A stretch of 64,000 nucleotides of DNA, from positions 496,001 to 560,000 of the forward strand of contig JAGMVK010000025.1 in assembly GCA_020747065.1 (NCBI GenBank), given 5' to 3'. Positions within the stretch are counted from its first letter, which is position 1. The number at the start of each line of letters is the position of its first letter. This DNA comes from Cadophora sp. MPI-SDFR-AT-0126. Taxonomy: Eukaryota; Ascomycota; Leotiomycetes; Helotiales; Ploettnerulaceae. The position numbers and the translations under genes are program-made. The notes under the pieces were generated by a model that was given only the letters and a program-made list of their open reading frames with translations, did no database searches and had not been told where the DNA came from. Positions 1 through 11,006 of the stretch are shown here, in pieces.

Positions 1-337
1 AGCTGAAAATTGGGTTTGAGACCTTCAATATGTGTCAGTGAAAGGAGATTCCTGGAGATGGTGCCATCTCAGCAAGGCTTACCTGGTAAAGACTTCCAGC
101 TTCAATGACTGCTACACTTATGCCTGGGTTCTCAGAAAGTCTCGATGCTATAGTGAGACCAGCCGTTCCGCCTCCAATAACAACGTAGTCGTATGTTGCA
201 GACACACCAACCAAGCCAGCAAGCGAGCCGAGAAATCCATTCAATTGGCGCTTTTCCTCATTGTGTCCGGTAGGCGAAGAAACGACGAATTGGCAGAAAG
301 AAGCTGTCAGCACAGTAAAAGTGATAAAAAGCTTCAT
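1..337 (-). CDS. GMC-family FAD oxidoreductase, secreted, 5' end only
   Basis: This is the N-terminal part of a glucose-methanol-choline (GMC) oxidoreductase; the rest lies beyond the left edge. Translation from the ATG at 337 gives a hydrophobic signal peptide (MKLFITFTVLTASFCQFVVS), a short propeptide-like stretch with a KR pair, then YDYVVIGGGTAGLTIASRLS, the Rossmann FAD-binding GxGxxG motif, followed by VAVIEAGSLY, the strand whose acidic residue binds the FAD ribose. The first exon ends at 83 (CAG|GTAAGC); the intron runs 82 to 3 and ends TTTTCAG, so only two bases of exon 2 are visible. The frame stays open upstream to 547, but the signal peptide and a TATA-like sequence at 397-411 favour the start at 337. 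GMC members include aryl-alcohol, glucose and choline oxidases; the substrate cannot be read from this fragment. Confidence 0.88.
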
Positions 338-396
338 CTTGGCTGCTGAGGGGCCGTTCCGTGAGTGTTCCTTACAAGATTGGCAGTAGAAAGGGG

Positions 397-411
397 GATA
401 TAATATATAAA
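397..411 (-). promoter_or_regulatory. TATA-like box of the GMC oxidoreductase gene
   Basis: On the minus strand this reads TTATATATTATATCC, about 60-75 bases upstream of the ATG at 337. The distance suits a fungal core promoter and supports that start over upstream in-frame codons. Confidence 0.5.
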
Positions 412-547
412 CAAGCACCCGCTGACCTGCCGAGGGCTCGTAATTTATTCTAACCATGTGAAATCCCGTGTCGAGGAAACTATTGACGATCCGCTGAGCT
501 AACACTACTCTTGTTCCTGAAAGCGTGCCTAGCTTCATGATCGTCAA

Positions 548-1975
548 TGGGGTGGCGTTGGCTACCCCGCATAAAGTTTTGACGATCAGCCCTAGCGTTC
601 ATCATCGCCGTCCGAACTGTCTTATTCTGGAGCTATTGGCCTCTCCTATCTTCATCGGAATTTGTCCAGACGTCTTCTTGTGATTCTGTTCGGTGGTAAT
701 AAACAGTATAGAAGTTATTTGAATTCTGCAACATCTCATTGTTTACATACCTGCTCACAATCGAGCTCGGTTCGCTCCCAAAGAACATTGCCAAGGAACA
801 ATAAGAACCGACTGAACGGCGTCAAAGACGATCTAAACTTTAAATTCGGAGATGGAGCATGGGCTACTGTACGCTTAGGCTTAATTACCTCTTCGGCATC
901 AGGAGACATTTTAGACGTCTCTGTGCTCGATGCGGGGAGAAATCCTCAACGTTCAAGCCGATTGGTCACGGTGTTGATTGCGGAGAACTGTCCGCTCTGT
1001 TGCGCTGTGACTTGATTTCACACCAGAAGAAAAGGCTCACTGGCTTTACAAAGCTTCCGACTACTGCACACTCCAGAATCAAATTCACTAAGCCACAACT
1101 CTGGCTTAAGTCTGGAGAAAGATTAACTACGCACCGCTGGTCCTTTATCTTGTCCGCACCCCTGCATGTTCCACGAAGGGGGTAACAATACACCAAATCT
1201 TGAAAAGAACTGTGCTTACCCATCTGCAAGGCCATCTTCGCAGATCCCTGGTGCCGAGGAAAAGCCTACGATACACCGTAAGCTCTTCAAGAAGTCCGTC
1301 ACCGCCATCCAGAAGCCAGCACAGCATCCTCTAACGAGCCAAACTCGTTGATTCACATTGCGGGGATCAATTACCCTCCATAATTGAAACTGCTAAAGGA
1401 CATTATACGAACCAACTTCATTGGTCAATGTTTGATACTCATTCTTGCCGTCTGGGGCAGGCTTCATACACCTTTGACTCAAGATGTGGAATGTTGATGG
1501 AATCGGGTGGATGGACTGAGTCCGATGGTTGTATTACAAACAAAATCTCGTTCACAAGTTTGATATTAGGAGTTTATTCACTGCCAAAATAGTATGAGTA
1601 AGATTATTCTCTGAATAAAAGTGACGCATCAGACCGACCTTGTTGGCTGTTGATTGTTGGATTTAGGGCTAATTCAGCCTGGGTAAGAATCTCACGTATG
1701 AGGTGAGTTCGCTTGCATAAATATCAACATGTCAAAGAGAAAGACCCCCGGATAGGAAACAGACCAGAATGATCTCATATCACTTGCTGGCTCTTACTTT
1801 CCGCAAAGACATGAGAATAAGTCTTTGACCCTGACGGTGAAGTATTTTCTACCCCTCTCACACACAATAGTAGCAAACACGAGAAAACAAAAAGGCCATG
1901 ATGACTCTCTCCACCTTCGATTTCAATTCTACACTCCCAATGTCAAGAAAGACACCCTTCCTTGCCCTTAATCAC
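548..1975. other. Intergenic region without a supported gene
   Basis: Several open frames of 60-117 codons lie here on both strands, but none shows a domain, signal peptide or usable splice chain. The left part should hold upstream regulation of the GMC gene. The right end (about 1860-1975) is the 3' flank of the minus-strand GFA gene. Confidence 0.5.
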
Positions 1976-2617
1976 TCATTCAGCCAAACTCTTCTCCCCC
2001 TCCTTCAACAACCTCTTGACCCACCCAATCCCATCATCCGCCCACCCATACCGATTCGGCCTATATCCCTCCATCTCCAAAAACTCGCGATCAAGCGTGC
2101 CGCCGGCAACATCAAAATACGGTCCCCAGAGCTCCCTCGTAGGCATCGTCCCTGGAGCATCAGAACAATAATACGTTAGATGCGTGCCACACTTGCCGCA
2201 GAATGTACGATTCACATCTTCGGAGCTCGAGAAGTATGTCAGGTACGTCTTCTCTTGCAGTTCCTTGTCAGGCATGAGATATTCCATCATGGTCGGCTTG
2301 ATCAGCTCATCAGGTGATATTGAAGCAGACTTGTCAACAGCTGTGCCACGAGGTTGGAGTGCGAATTGCACCCATGCTTGGGGACAGATGAACCAGGACT
2401 CGATGATGGTCCCGGCGATGCGACGACATGATGTACAGTGGTCCAGAGTGATCATTGGCAAGCGCTCGCTCACATCGTTAGGAGGAAAGATTTCTTTGTT
2501 TGGGCCCCTGGGGATTTTGGGTCGGGCTTCGAGGGAGGGGACGGAGATCGTGTAGCGGATTGCGCTGCAGAAGCAGCCGCCTTTGAGCTCGAATGATGTT
2601 TCTGGGAGGGTAGGCAT
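1976..2617 (-). CDS. GFA/CENP-V-type zinc-binding protein
   Basis: A single-exon protein of 213 residues of the GFA family (glutathione-dependent formaldehyde-activating enzyme / centromere protein V fold). The family is a small beta-rich zinc domain; only some members have a shown link to S-hydroxymethyl-glutathione formation. Visible zinc-ligand motifs in family order are GGCFCSAIRY near residue 14, DHCTSCRR near residue 60 and FCGKCGTHLTYYC near residue 138. The length suits a one-domain GFA protein. There is no signal peptide, so it is probably cytosolic. A long insert between the first and second Cys motifs is somewhat unusual. The family call is firm; the reaction is not. Confidence 0.88.
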   Translation of the reverse strand: MPTLPETSFELKGGCFCSAIRYTISVPSLEARPKIPRGPNKEIFPPNDVSERLPMITLDHCTSCRRIAGTIIESWFICPQAWVQFALQPRGTAVDKSASISPDELIKPTMMEYLMPDKELQEKTYLTYFSSSEDVNRTFCGKCGTHLTYYCSDAPGTMPTRELWGPYFDVAGGTLDREFLEMEGYRPNRYGWADDGIGWVKRLLKEGEKSLAE

Positions 2618-3507
2618 TTTTGATGTTTGATGGATGGAGTTGGAGTCGGATTGAGGCTGGAGGCTGGAGTGATGTGAAGTTTGAAGTTGAAATGGATGGG
2701 TGGGGTATTGTTTGTCCGTGATTATTTATGACGCAGAGACTGTCTGGAATCGACTTCCACTAGAGAATATTTCAGACCCTATTGTGAGCGAAATTGACTT
2801 CCTTTTTTTTTTTCTTGAAAGCATTGTTGACTCCTTATTCTTCAGTGAAAAAACATATCACATGGCATTTGACAACCATCTCAAGCGACAGACCTCGTGT
2901 CACCATTTTCGTACAGGGACATGAAGGCCTGAAATTATGGCGTACCGCTCACTATGAGTTAACCCCGCAGGGTGGGAATTTAGCGAGCTCAGACCTGCAG
3001 GTCGCCTGCCCCATCGAAGTACAGCTGTGCTCGCCTAGCCTATGTGTGAAATATAGAGATCGAGGCGGATGTGAAGGTCCAGGAAGATTATTTCAATCTC
3101 GACCTTCTACTTAGTCAATTACACAAGGATCAAAGAAATGTAACCATGGTGGTCGAAGGAGTACATCCCAAAAGTCCAGAATAAGCAAAGACTCGCATCA
3201 ACAAAGCAGGGACTGGTTATTGTCAGAGATGAAGAGATCAAGATTAGATTATCTTGCATTGCTCGAACCTCGTACCCCGTACCCGTGAGCCTTCATATCC
3301 ACTCATAGTCACTCCTCGCGCTTGACGTATTGGCCAAGCCTTCTCACGTCGCCACTCGGTTAAAGCAAGCTGTGGTTGCTGCCTACATGACCTCTCTCGT
3401 ATAAAACATCACTCGAGATCTCGAACCTCCGATAATATACCCCTAGTCAAAGAACTACACTGTCTTCTCTGCAAAACTCACGAAGACCAAACATTGTCCT
3501 ATAAGTC
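2618..3507. other. Divergent promoter region
   Basis: Non-coding space between the 5' ends of the GFA gene (minus) and the small protein gene at 3508 (plus). It contains a short T tract at 2803-2813 and, near the right gene, a TATA-like box at 3400-3405. No ORF here has coding character. Confidence 0.5.
3400..3405 (+). promoter_or_regulatory. TATA box of the small protein gene at 3508
   Basis: TATAAA in the context CTCGTATAAAACATC, about 105 bases upstream of the ATG at 3508. Confidence 0.45.
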
Positions 3508-3968
3508 ATGTCGACCCCAAAGGACAACCCTGAGCCAACCCCACTTCCCGAAGAAGAACCTCAAAACAAACAAATGAGCTGGGAAGACATGCGCAAGATC
3601 TACCCACAACTCCCAGACAAGCCACCAGTCCCCACTCGCACCGTCGAATGCAATTCAATGTCTTATACCGATGGTGAAGGCGTCCAAAGACAAATCTGGA
3701 TTCCCAAGGGAACGCTGAAGACGGCAAGTAAGCACCTTGAGAATCAGAACTGGGCGGCCTTGGCGAGGTTCCCCACGTATGGTAAGTCGAGATTAATTTT
3801 GATCCTCTATGATGCAAAGTATTTGCTGATTTGACCTTGGTGATAGTTGATCAAGGGTATGCGGATGAAGGGGAGGCTGAAGAGAAAGAGCGAAAGACTT
3901 GGGAATGGCTGGTGAAAGATGAGGCGTCTGTCTCTGATAAGCAAAAAAACGAATCTTTAAAGGGATAA
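3508..3968 (+). CDS. Small hydrophilic protein of unknown function
   Basis: Two exons (3508-3781 and 3847-3968) give a 131-residue protein. The 65-bp intron begins GTAAGT, has TGCTGATTTGAC as a likely branch region and ends GATAG; splicing joins two open frames exactly through a split Val codon. The N-terminus is rich in Pro and Glu, the middle holds MSWEDMRKIYPQLPDKPPVP and WIPKGTLKTASKHLENQNW, and the C-terminus is charged (Glu/Lys). There is no signal peptide or membrane segment. I do not recognise the family. The clean splice, the TATA-like box and the ordered central part support a real gene. Confidence 0.65.
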
Positions 3969-4143
3969 ATCTTCCAGGGGCGATTTCTTGCATGTAATTG
4001 AGTCCATTGTGAGCAGCCATCAATCCACGTGGTTTAGAAACAATTATCTCTCAAAGAACATATTCATGTGACGAATGGATTGAACAGACATGTGGATAGC
4101 ACGATCGCTTCCGTGAAAACATTGACCACTTGGCCAAACAAAA

Positions 4144-6492
4144 CTATTCATACTCTACGGTCACCTTTGCAGCGCCCTTCTTCTGATCTCTCCAATAAAC
4201 GGACCAATCGAGTTCTCCCCCCGCGATCTTCATAACTAGTGTGTAGTCAAGTTTTCTGTACTTGGATTCTGCATCAACGGCAGTTTTTTCTTCCAGTTGA
4301 GTGTAAATTTCCTCTTCGAAGTCGCTTTTGAAGGTGCAGAGTTTTCGAGCCCCTATGCAAGGTCAGTGGCCAAAGTTTGGACTAGTATCAAGAAATTAAC
4401 CAGGTTCAAGCCTTGTCGGCGGAACTCTCTCATCAGAGACCCAAATGTTCTCCTTGATTCCAGCAAGATCCCAGGGCGAGCGTAAATGTCGAGTCCAGTG
4501 GTATTTGACAGGTGCAACCTTTCTAACACTAGTTCCCTTTGCATCAATGGGTTAATTATTAGCACAGATTAGAGAGGTTAGGCGACTAACACGTTTCAAG
4601 TACCAGGTGAACTGGTCTCTGACCATCATTTCGCCCGTGAGTCCGTGCTGAAATCTGTCAGCAGAGAGGTGAATCGAAGAGTTGAATCGTGAGTTGTGCA
4701 ACACCCCATAACTCAATTTGCTGATGAAATTCGTCACCGTCTCGGTCTCGACTGAGTTGCTGAGGCCTTTAATAACTGCTCCTCGACTGATGACCCCCCA
4801 TCTTCCTATCATCAGCTTCGAGATATAATCAACAGACTATGGAGATAATCTTACGCATTGGTGGGGCGTTGTATAGGTATAGGGAAGGTCTTCGTCAGCT
4901 GGTTCATGAGAAAATTGTTCTCTCCAAACCCGCCAACAAGCAGGACCGCCTTTGGTTTGATGTCAGTGGTATGATTAACTCGGAAACTGGCAGTATTCGT
5001 CTTACCTTGGGCTTTTTGGCTGTTGTCTCTCGAATCTCTGAGATTTGCGATCTCACCAAGTCGACGATTTGTCCAATGACAGGCTGGAATATCGAGTTCA
5101 GATGTCCTCTACAAACTGTCAGGACGACTGTGCAGGTTGGCTGTTGGATAGTCCTACTCCTCTAATACAATTGTGCTACTTGGTCTTTTTCCAAATAGTC
5201 CAGTCTTTTTGGGTTTGTAACCACGGATATCCACTTGATACGTCGTTGGCGTCCTGGTGGGCCCTCCGTACTTCCGCTTTGCAGCGAATTCCCAGTCGTT
5301 CTCAAACAGTTTAGCTTTGACGTCAATTTCCAATTGATCGTAGACCTTTTCTCCAACGATAGTACGAATGGTATTGTCGAACCTTTGGTCGAGATATACT
5401 GCACCACACAAGTCCCCTGAAAATATTACATCTTGCGTCGACGGAAGAATTATGTGAGCTTTACCTGTCGGTTCAACGCATTCTTCGAGACGAAGCGGCT
5501 CTAGCGACTTCACAGTATAGCTTATGAGGTCCTGGAGTCTGTCAGTATTAGACAGGAGAGAATTTGTTCCACAAGCTCACTACGGTGCCACCGCCAGCAT
5601 CACAAACTACAAATGCATCGTCGAGCTAAAGATAGCGGAATCAGCTAATGTTATGTCGTTATAAGTGTGAAGGAATTGCTAGAAATACCGCGAAGTCGGT
5701 AAGAATGTGCATACTTTCAGGTCAGGTCGCCACCTCATTCCAGCTTCTCTCCAAGCCGCCAGAGCTGCAGCTTCAGGTTCAGTCACCATCCGAAAGATTG
5801 TCTCACCACGATATCTGGGCTCTAGAATTCCTGCCTGAATAGCAGCCTTCTTGGTCAGCTCCTGGGCACTATGATCCCAGTTTGCTGGAAGTGTCAACAC
5901 AACCCGAAAGGTCATGTTGTCAACCGCGATCTTGGTGAGCGCCAGTTCGATGACTTCAATGGCATGTTTCCAGAGACATCTCAAAAAATCCGCAGTCACG
6001 TCGACAGCTGTCTTCTTCAACCTTCGCAATATACGCTTTGTCTCAAGGACCTTAGCACCGCCTTGGTTAACGGCATCGTCGGAAAGTAGAAGCTTGAACC
6101 ACTGAGCCTGGTTCTCGTCCTGAGGATTGACCATATAACCCCACTTCAAGACCTTACCACGATCATCGTAACAGATTTTGGACGGAACTTTATCGGACTC
6201 CTGATTTCGCGCGCTTCCTGCATCCACCTCCCATCTGTGGACTTGTTCGATCTGATCTGGGCTAGCTGCCTTAGACCATGTCCAAGAAACTCCAGAGTAT
6301 CTTTATCGCATCAGCATTCTAAGGAAGAGTTGAGGTTGCGGTATCGACGTACGTGGTGCCAAAATCTATGCCAATCACAACGTAATGGGCCTCCGGCAGC
6401 GGTGATAAAGTGAGATTTCTGAGGGGCGGCGAAAGTGGAGAAAGCTGGCCAGCTCCTCGTCGGAAGAAGTTTTCTTGTCCTGGAGAACTCAT
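4144..6492 (-). CDS. Hsp70-like ATPase (HSPA12-type), nine exons
   Basis: Splicing eight short introns gives a 632-residue protein of the actin/Hsp70 ATPase fold without a recognisable Hsp70 substrate-binding domain, as in fungal HSPA12-like proteins. Exons run 6492-6353, 6300-5715, 5625-5581, 5531-5158, 5108-5006, 4949-4855, 4801-4591, 4536-4401 and 4352-4144; all junctions keep frame. Family motifs appear at the right places: VVIGIDFGTTYSGVSW (phosphate 1) near residue 40, LTLPANWD, VTEPEAAALAAW, then FVVCDAGGGTVDLISY (phosphate 2, rebuilt across an intron), and VLLVGGFGENNFL (adenosine motif) followed by RPTNAWGVISRGAVIKG. The ATG at 6492 is the only in-frame one before the motif. It is probably cytosolic and divergent from the GTPase gene at 7085. 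Canonical chaperone activity should not be assumed; the client is unknown. Confidence 0.88.
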
Positions 6493-7084
6493 GATGGTGT
6501 CAACGGGCAGCACAACTGAAAATGGATTTATACAAGTTGGGGTTACGACTGAGCTTGACGTGAATTCTGACTGATCTCAAGAGCCCCACTGGATCAGCGC
6601 AATGTCAAGTGAAGAGAACGCTTGATGTGAGCTTCCAAGGACTCCGAGAGAACGATTCACAGAGAACGATAGGAATAGACCAGGGGCGGCACGGGTCAAG
6701 TCGAGGGGAGCCTTGCAAAAGTCTCATATGTTGGCCGGCCTTGTGAGCCTTGACCTGTCAGAAGCGCCGATGCAAATCACAGCATTGCTGCATGCATATT
6801 GAGCAAGTGATTCCAAGCCTCATGCTTGAGCTGAAAGCCACGCAGCGTTATCTTCCCAATTAACGAGAACAATTGCAGCCTCTTTTCGGTGACTCGTCCC
6901 AGAAAGAGTGCAGTTGCATGGACGGACCCCATCTCCAAAAAGCAATCCTCACAGCCGGGCGCACGCCCCCTCCAATATTAGAACCATAGACTCAGAATTG
7001 TGTTTTGGTTTCCCGAGGATTACTTCTTATCTTGCATTCGATACTTCGTTAGCAGCCGCGAAAGTGATCGATACATCAGTCAAA
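6493..7084. promoter_or_regulatory. Shared divergent promoter of Hsp70-like and GTPase genes
   Basis: The 592 bases between two divergent start codons hold no supported ORF and must contain both promoters. I see no clear TATA box on either side. Confidence 0.5.
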
Positions 7085-8096
7085 ATGGCGGATTCGAATT
7101 TGGCGGACAAAAATTTGATTCTTGTGATGGGGTTGACAGGCTCCGGGAAAACATTCTTCATAAATCAGTTGACGGGGCAGGGCAGCCTCGTCGAAGGTCA
7201 TGGCCTAAAATCATGTATGTCAAGGCAACAGAATTGACATCTTTCTGCGCTAACTAATATTGAAAGGTACGGAGCGATGCCAAATAGTGGAAACCTGTAT
7301 TGGCAATACGGAGTTCGTCATAATGGACTGCCCAGGCTTCGATGACACCAAACGCAGCGATACTGAAATCCTCAAAGAAATTGCCGAACAGCTTTCCGCA
7401 ATCCGCATCCTGGGATACAACTTGAAGGGGATAGTCTATTTACACAGAATCACGGACAACAAGATGTCAGGAACTGCCGTCCGAAATCTTGATCTATTTA
7501 CCAAATTGGTTGGTGAGGATGCTCTGTCCAACGTCGTTCTCGTCACCACCATGTGGGGAAATGTTACCGATGTTGAGAAAGCAAACGAGCGCGACAGTGA
7601 GCTGAGGGACGAGTATTGGGGTGATATGAGGAGAAAGGGGTCTACTGCTACGAGATTTGACGGTACGACGGCCTCAGCTGAGGGGATTGTGTCTCAGCTT
7701 CTAGGAAAACGAACCGTCATACTTAAGGTGCAGGAACAGTTAGTCGACCAGAAGATGCAGCTAAACCAGACAGCAGCAGGCGCTTTCTTGGAGCCTACCA
7801 TACACCGCGAAGAAGCACAGTACCGGGAGAGATTGACCGAGCTGGAGAAAGAATTGCAACATGAGAAGAACGGCAACAAAAGGTTGGAGGCGAAGAGATC
7901 TCAGCGGAGGAATGCTGCAGGGCTTCAGCAAAGAATGGAGGACAAGGAGATTTTGAAATCCAAGCCCGGAGAGGAGGTTGAAACGAAACTTCAAAAGCTG
8001 AAGAAGGGTTCTCAGAAGTTCGCTATCCAGTCTGTTCAAGTACTGGCAGCCGTGTGTTCGATCGCTTTCACGGTTGCAGGATTCTTGCTTGTATGA
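7085..8096 (+). CDS. P-loop GTPase (AIG1/G-domain type) with coiled coil and C-terminal membrane anchor
   Basis: Two exons (7085-7214, 7267-8096) encode 319 residues; the 52-bp intron begins GTATGT, has GCTAACTAAT as branch site and ends AAAG, splitting a Cys codon. The N-terminus has the G1 P-loop LILVMGLTGSGKTFFINQLT (near residue 11), the G3 motif VIMDCPGFDDT (near residue 60) and VVLVTTMWGNV at the G4 position. A charged region rich in Glu, Lys and Gln (about residues 175-290) looks coiled-coil. The last 20 residues are hydrophobic (VQVLAAVCSIAFTVAGFLLV) and fit a tail anchor. AIG1/GIMAP-like GTPases assemble on membranes in animals and plants; the fungal members are little studied, so the role is open. 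The protein is short and the specificity residues at G4 differ from the usual NKxD. Confidence 0.87.
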
Positions 8097-8655
8097 TTAA
8101 ACATGGCGTGAACTACTGTTCAGAGAATCATTGGGACTTAGCCTTAGATGAATTTTCCTTTCATCCACCTTCCAGTACGTCCATCACTTGTGCCTTTCAG
8201 GTAAACTCGAAGAACTGAACAAGCCGCAGAGAAGCTGCAAAGCATTTTCGTGTTTCTTTCCTACATAAAATGGAGGTTCTTACTTGATCTCAGTGAATAT
8301 GTAATTCAGTCAAGTATTGAAGCTCTTCTTGAAAAGGGAGGGTCTGAGACAATCAGGCAGCCTTGCCCTTTGGTTGTGTGTCAAACATCATCGTATCGTG
8401 CGCAACCATACCAGTTCATGACCTGACTTGACCTTGGCATTAAACCCCCTCTCTCGATCTGGGCCAATCGAACGCCCAAAAGAGCAGAAGCTGAAAATGT
8501 TGCATATGGTGGTGTGCGCCTATCTTTTGTGTAACCAACCTTTGCAACGAGGCTACGGGCAACGAGGCTCTGCGCATGTTCAGATAGTTGCAAGCGACCA
8601 ACCTTATTTTCCCCCAAATCTCTAGACCAAATCATTTAAGAAGCAATCAATTATC
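8097..8655. other. Intergenic region
   Basis: It contains the 3' flank of the GTPase gene and the promoter of the gene at 8656. No ORF with coding character was found. Confidence 0.5.
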
Positions 8656-9908
8656 ATGGATTATAGAAAGAACTTTGAACGGAAGAGTCTACCCGAACCA
8701 CCTGTCGAAACAGGAAATCCCAATCCACAGTCAACGTTGGGAATCGGCGAGGGTCTACGAAGGATGCCCACAGTATCGAAGAGAAGAGATTCTCCCGTCA
8801 TGCAGCGTCATGCCACGACAGAGAGTGTCAAAACAACTGGTTTTCTCCATATCTCTGACATGACTGATCAGGAAGTCAGAGAGGCGCTCGCAATATCGCA
8901 TGAGAGGCATATGGCAGCGCAAGCACAGCTGGACATTGCCACCGAGAAACTCGCTTTTCTGCACTCGACAGATCCCTTTCGTGCAAGTGATGACAGCATC
9001 AAACGGAAAATGGATGAATTGCGACATGACATCGACCAATGGAGCCGAAAGCTTTCCCCTGGCTTGAAAAAATCTGGCGCAGTGAAGAAGGCTGTAAAAG
9101 CATTTCTGGATATCCCAGACAACGAATCTCCGTTTCAGGAAGTGAGCAGTCAGTGGAGAGACTTCCTTGATGAAGAAAAAGTCGAAAATGGAGCATCTAA
9201 ACTGGTACAGAGTTATGTCTGGAAATACTTGATGACCAGTGTATTTGACGTGGAGTGTCAAGTTTGGCTAGGCGGCCAATGTTTGAAAGGCCCGTTTTAC
9301 TGTCCTATGTACGAGTCGTTTCACAAAATGAACACCGTGATCTATCTGAGGTCTGGTAAGTCGTCTGAAATGACGACCTTCCACAGTCCACTAACATCAA
9401 GCCAGATCGCACCAAGACGAATGCCGCTGCCAAACAGTATTACCACTGGCGGGCACAAACGGTCAGGATTCTAGCAGATACCAGTGATCGTCACCCAAAA
9501 TGCGTTGACGCAAGTATTGCCGCCATCACCAAGAAAATATCATCCGCATTGAAGGACTACTCAACCGAGAAGAATGCTTTCGGAGATAACGAGATTAATG
9601 GTGGGAACAACAATCTCGCCGCAATTGTGAGATCCGCCGTGGCATTCGATCTCCTTCTTTGGCAACAGAAAGCCTACTTTCCTTTACGGAGGTATTATCC
9701 GGCACTTCAAGCGTCGAATCCATTTGATAGTTACTGGATGACGGCAGATATGTCAGAGAGCAACGATAGGCTTTTGGAGGAAAGGCGGTGTCATGTGAAC
9801 TTGTTCTCAGCGCCAGCCCTCTACAAACATGGCAGCTCAGATGGAGAAAATTATGACGAGGGCATAGTCCTATGTAAAGCTGTGGTTCATTGCTTATCGC
9901 TTGCATGA
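8656..9908 (+). CDS. Uncharacterised fungal protein, 400 residues
   Basis: Two exons (8656-9355 and 9406-9908) are joined by a 50-bp intron (GTAAGT ... CTAACATCAAGCCAG) that splits an Asp codon and links two open frames over 400 residues. About the first 70 residues are Ser/Pro/Arg-rich and probably disordered. A helical region follows (MTDQEVREALAISHERHMAA to IKRKMDELRHDIDQWSRKLS), then a compact part rich in Trp, Tyr and Cys. There is no signal peptide or membrane segment. I do not recognise a named domain. It lies in the same direction 560 bases after the membrane GTPase, but nothing shows they work together. Confidence 0.75.
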
Positions 9909-11006
9909 AAAGGGCAATATTGTTAGATCAAGCAGGGACATGGGCATCATTATCATTGAAGGTTTTCTTGCTCCAACTTAGCGAGAGGGGACCCTATGGG
10001 ACAATATCGTACTTGGCAACCCAGACATTGCCGGCATGGCTTCGAGATGATAAGGCGTGAAAGCAACTCAACGATTAAAAAGCCAGGCAGTTTGACCACC
10101 AACAACCAAGTACCATACTCATCTTGCAACCAAGTCTCCACAAAATCTCATCTTGAATAAGAATGAATCCCCCTTACTTTCCCCACCTCAATGCTAATAC
10201 AATACCACATCACCATGTCTTCAGTCGCAAGCACATCTTCCGGCCTCACCAACAATACTTCAGTCATTCCAGCTTCGACCACCACAATAAGTGAGAACTC
10301 AACTCCTCCATTCCTGATCCCGGAATCATATCATTTGGCGACACAAATAGCAGCATCCAGACCGAGACATGAGGGAGCGTTAGCTAATAGGGTGTAGGAG
10401 GGGTATTACGGAAAATCTTGGCTGATCTGTTAGGAATAGCTCGCTACTTACATTTAAATTAACTCATGAACGGAATTGAAAGAATTCCAGTGGCCACGCT
10501 ATAATATCTCTCGGCTGCCAAATGTAAGGCTGCAGCTGGCGGGTACCAGTTCCTAGTTTGCTAACACTTGGAACACGTCCCGCGAGACCTACCTCGCCAT
10601 ATTTGAAACTATTGAACACTTAAAAAAGAAAACATATCTCGTTCCCCAATCGCGCTACAGCTGACTGACGACTGCGGTTCGACTCGTGCCTTGCTTTCAT
10701 GTGGAGAGAGGTGGGGTGAGAACTTTGCTGGTTCAATTCAAATACCGAGATATTGATTGGGCATGAGACGAGGCGATTCCGACCGTCCATGATCAACCTT
10801 AAGAACGATTGACTTTCCCGATCTCAAAAGCTTGAATCCACTTGGAAAATTTCACATGTTCTGCGAATAAGGCGATGCAATGAACAATATCAATTACTTT
10901 TGAAGTCGTCAAGCGACTTGATGAAGACAAGTGTTAATGATACAGTCCTACCCGGACACGCCATAAGACAATGATCAACCCGACCCTCAGTGTACAAAGC
11001 CAATGT
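9909..11006. other. Intergenic region, no supported gene
   Basis: The longest open frame (68 codons at 10191-10397) is Ser/Thr-rich and has no features. The right end is the 3' flank of the GPI-protein gene. I see no repeat or RNA gene. Confidence 0.5.

Noticed and set aside
10720..10760. GGTTCAATTCAAAT resembling a tRNA B box
   Set aside because: No matching A box or stems upstream.
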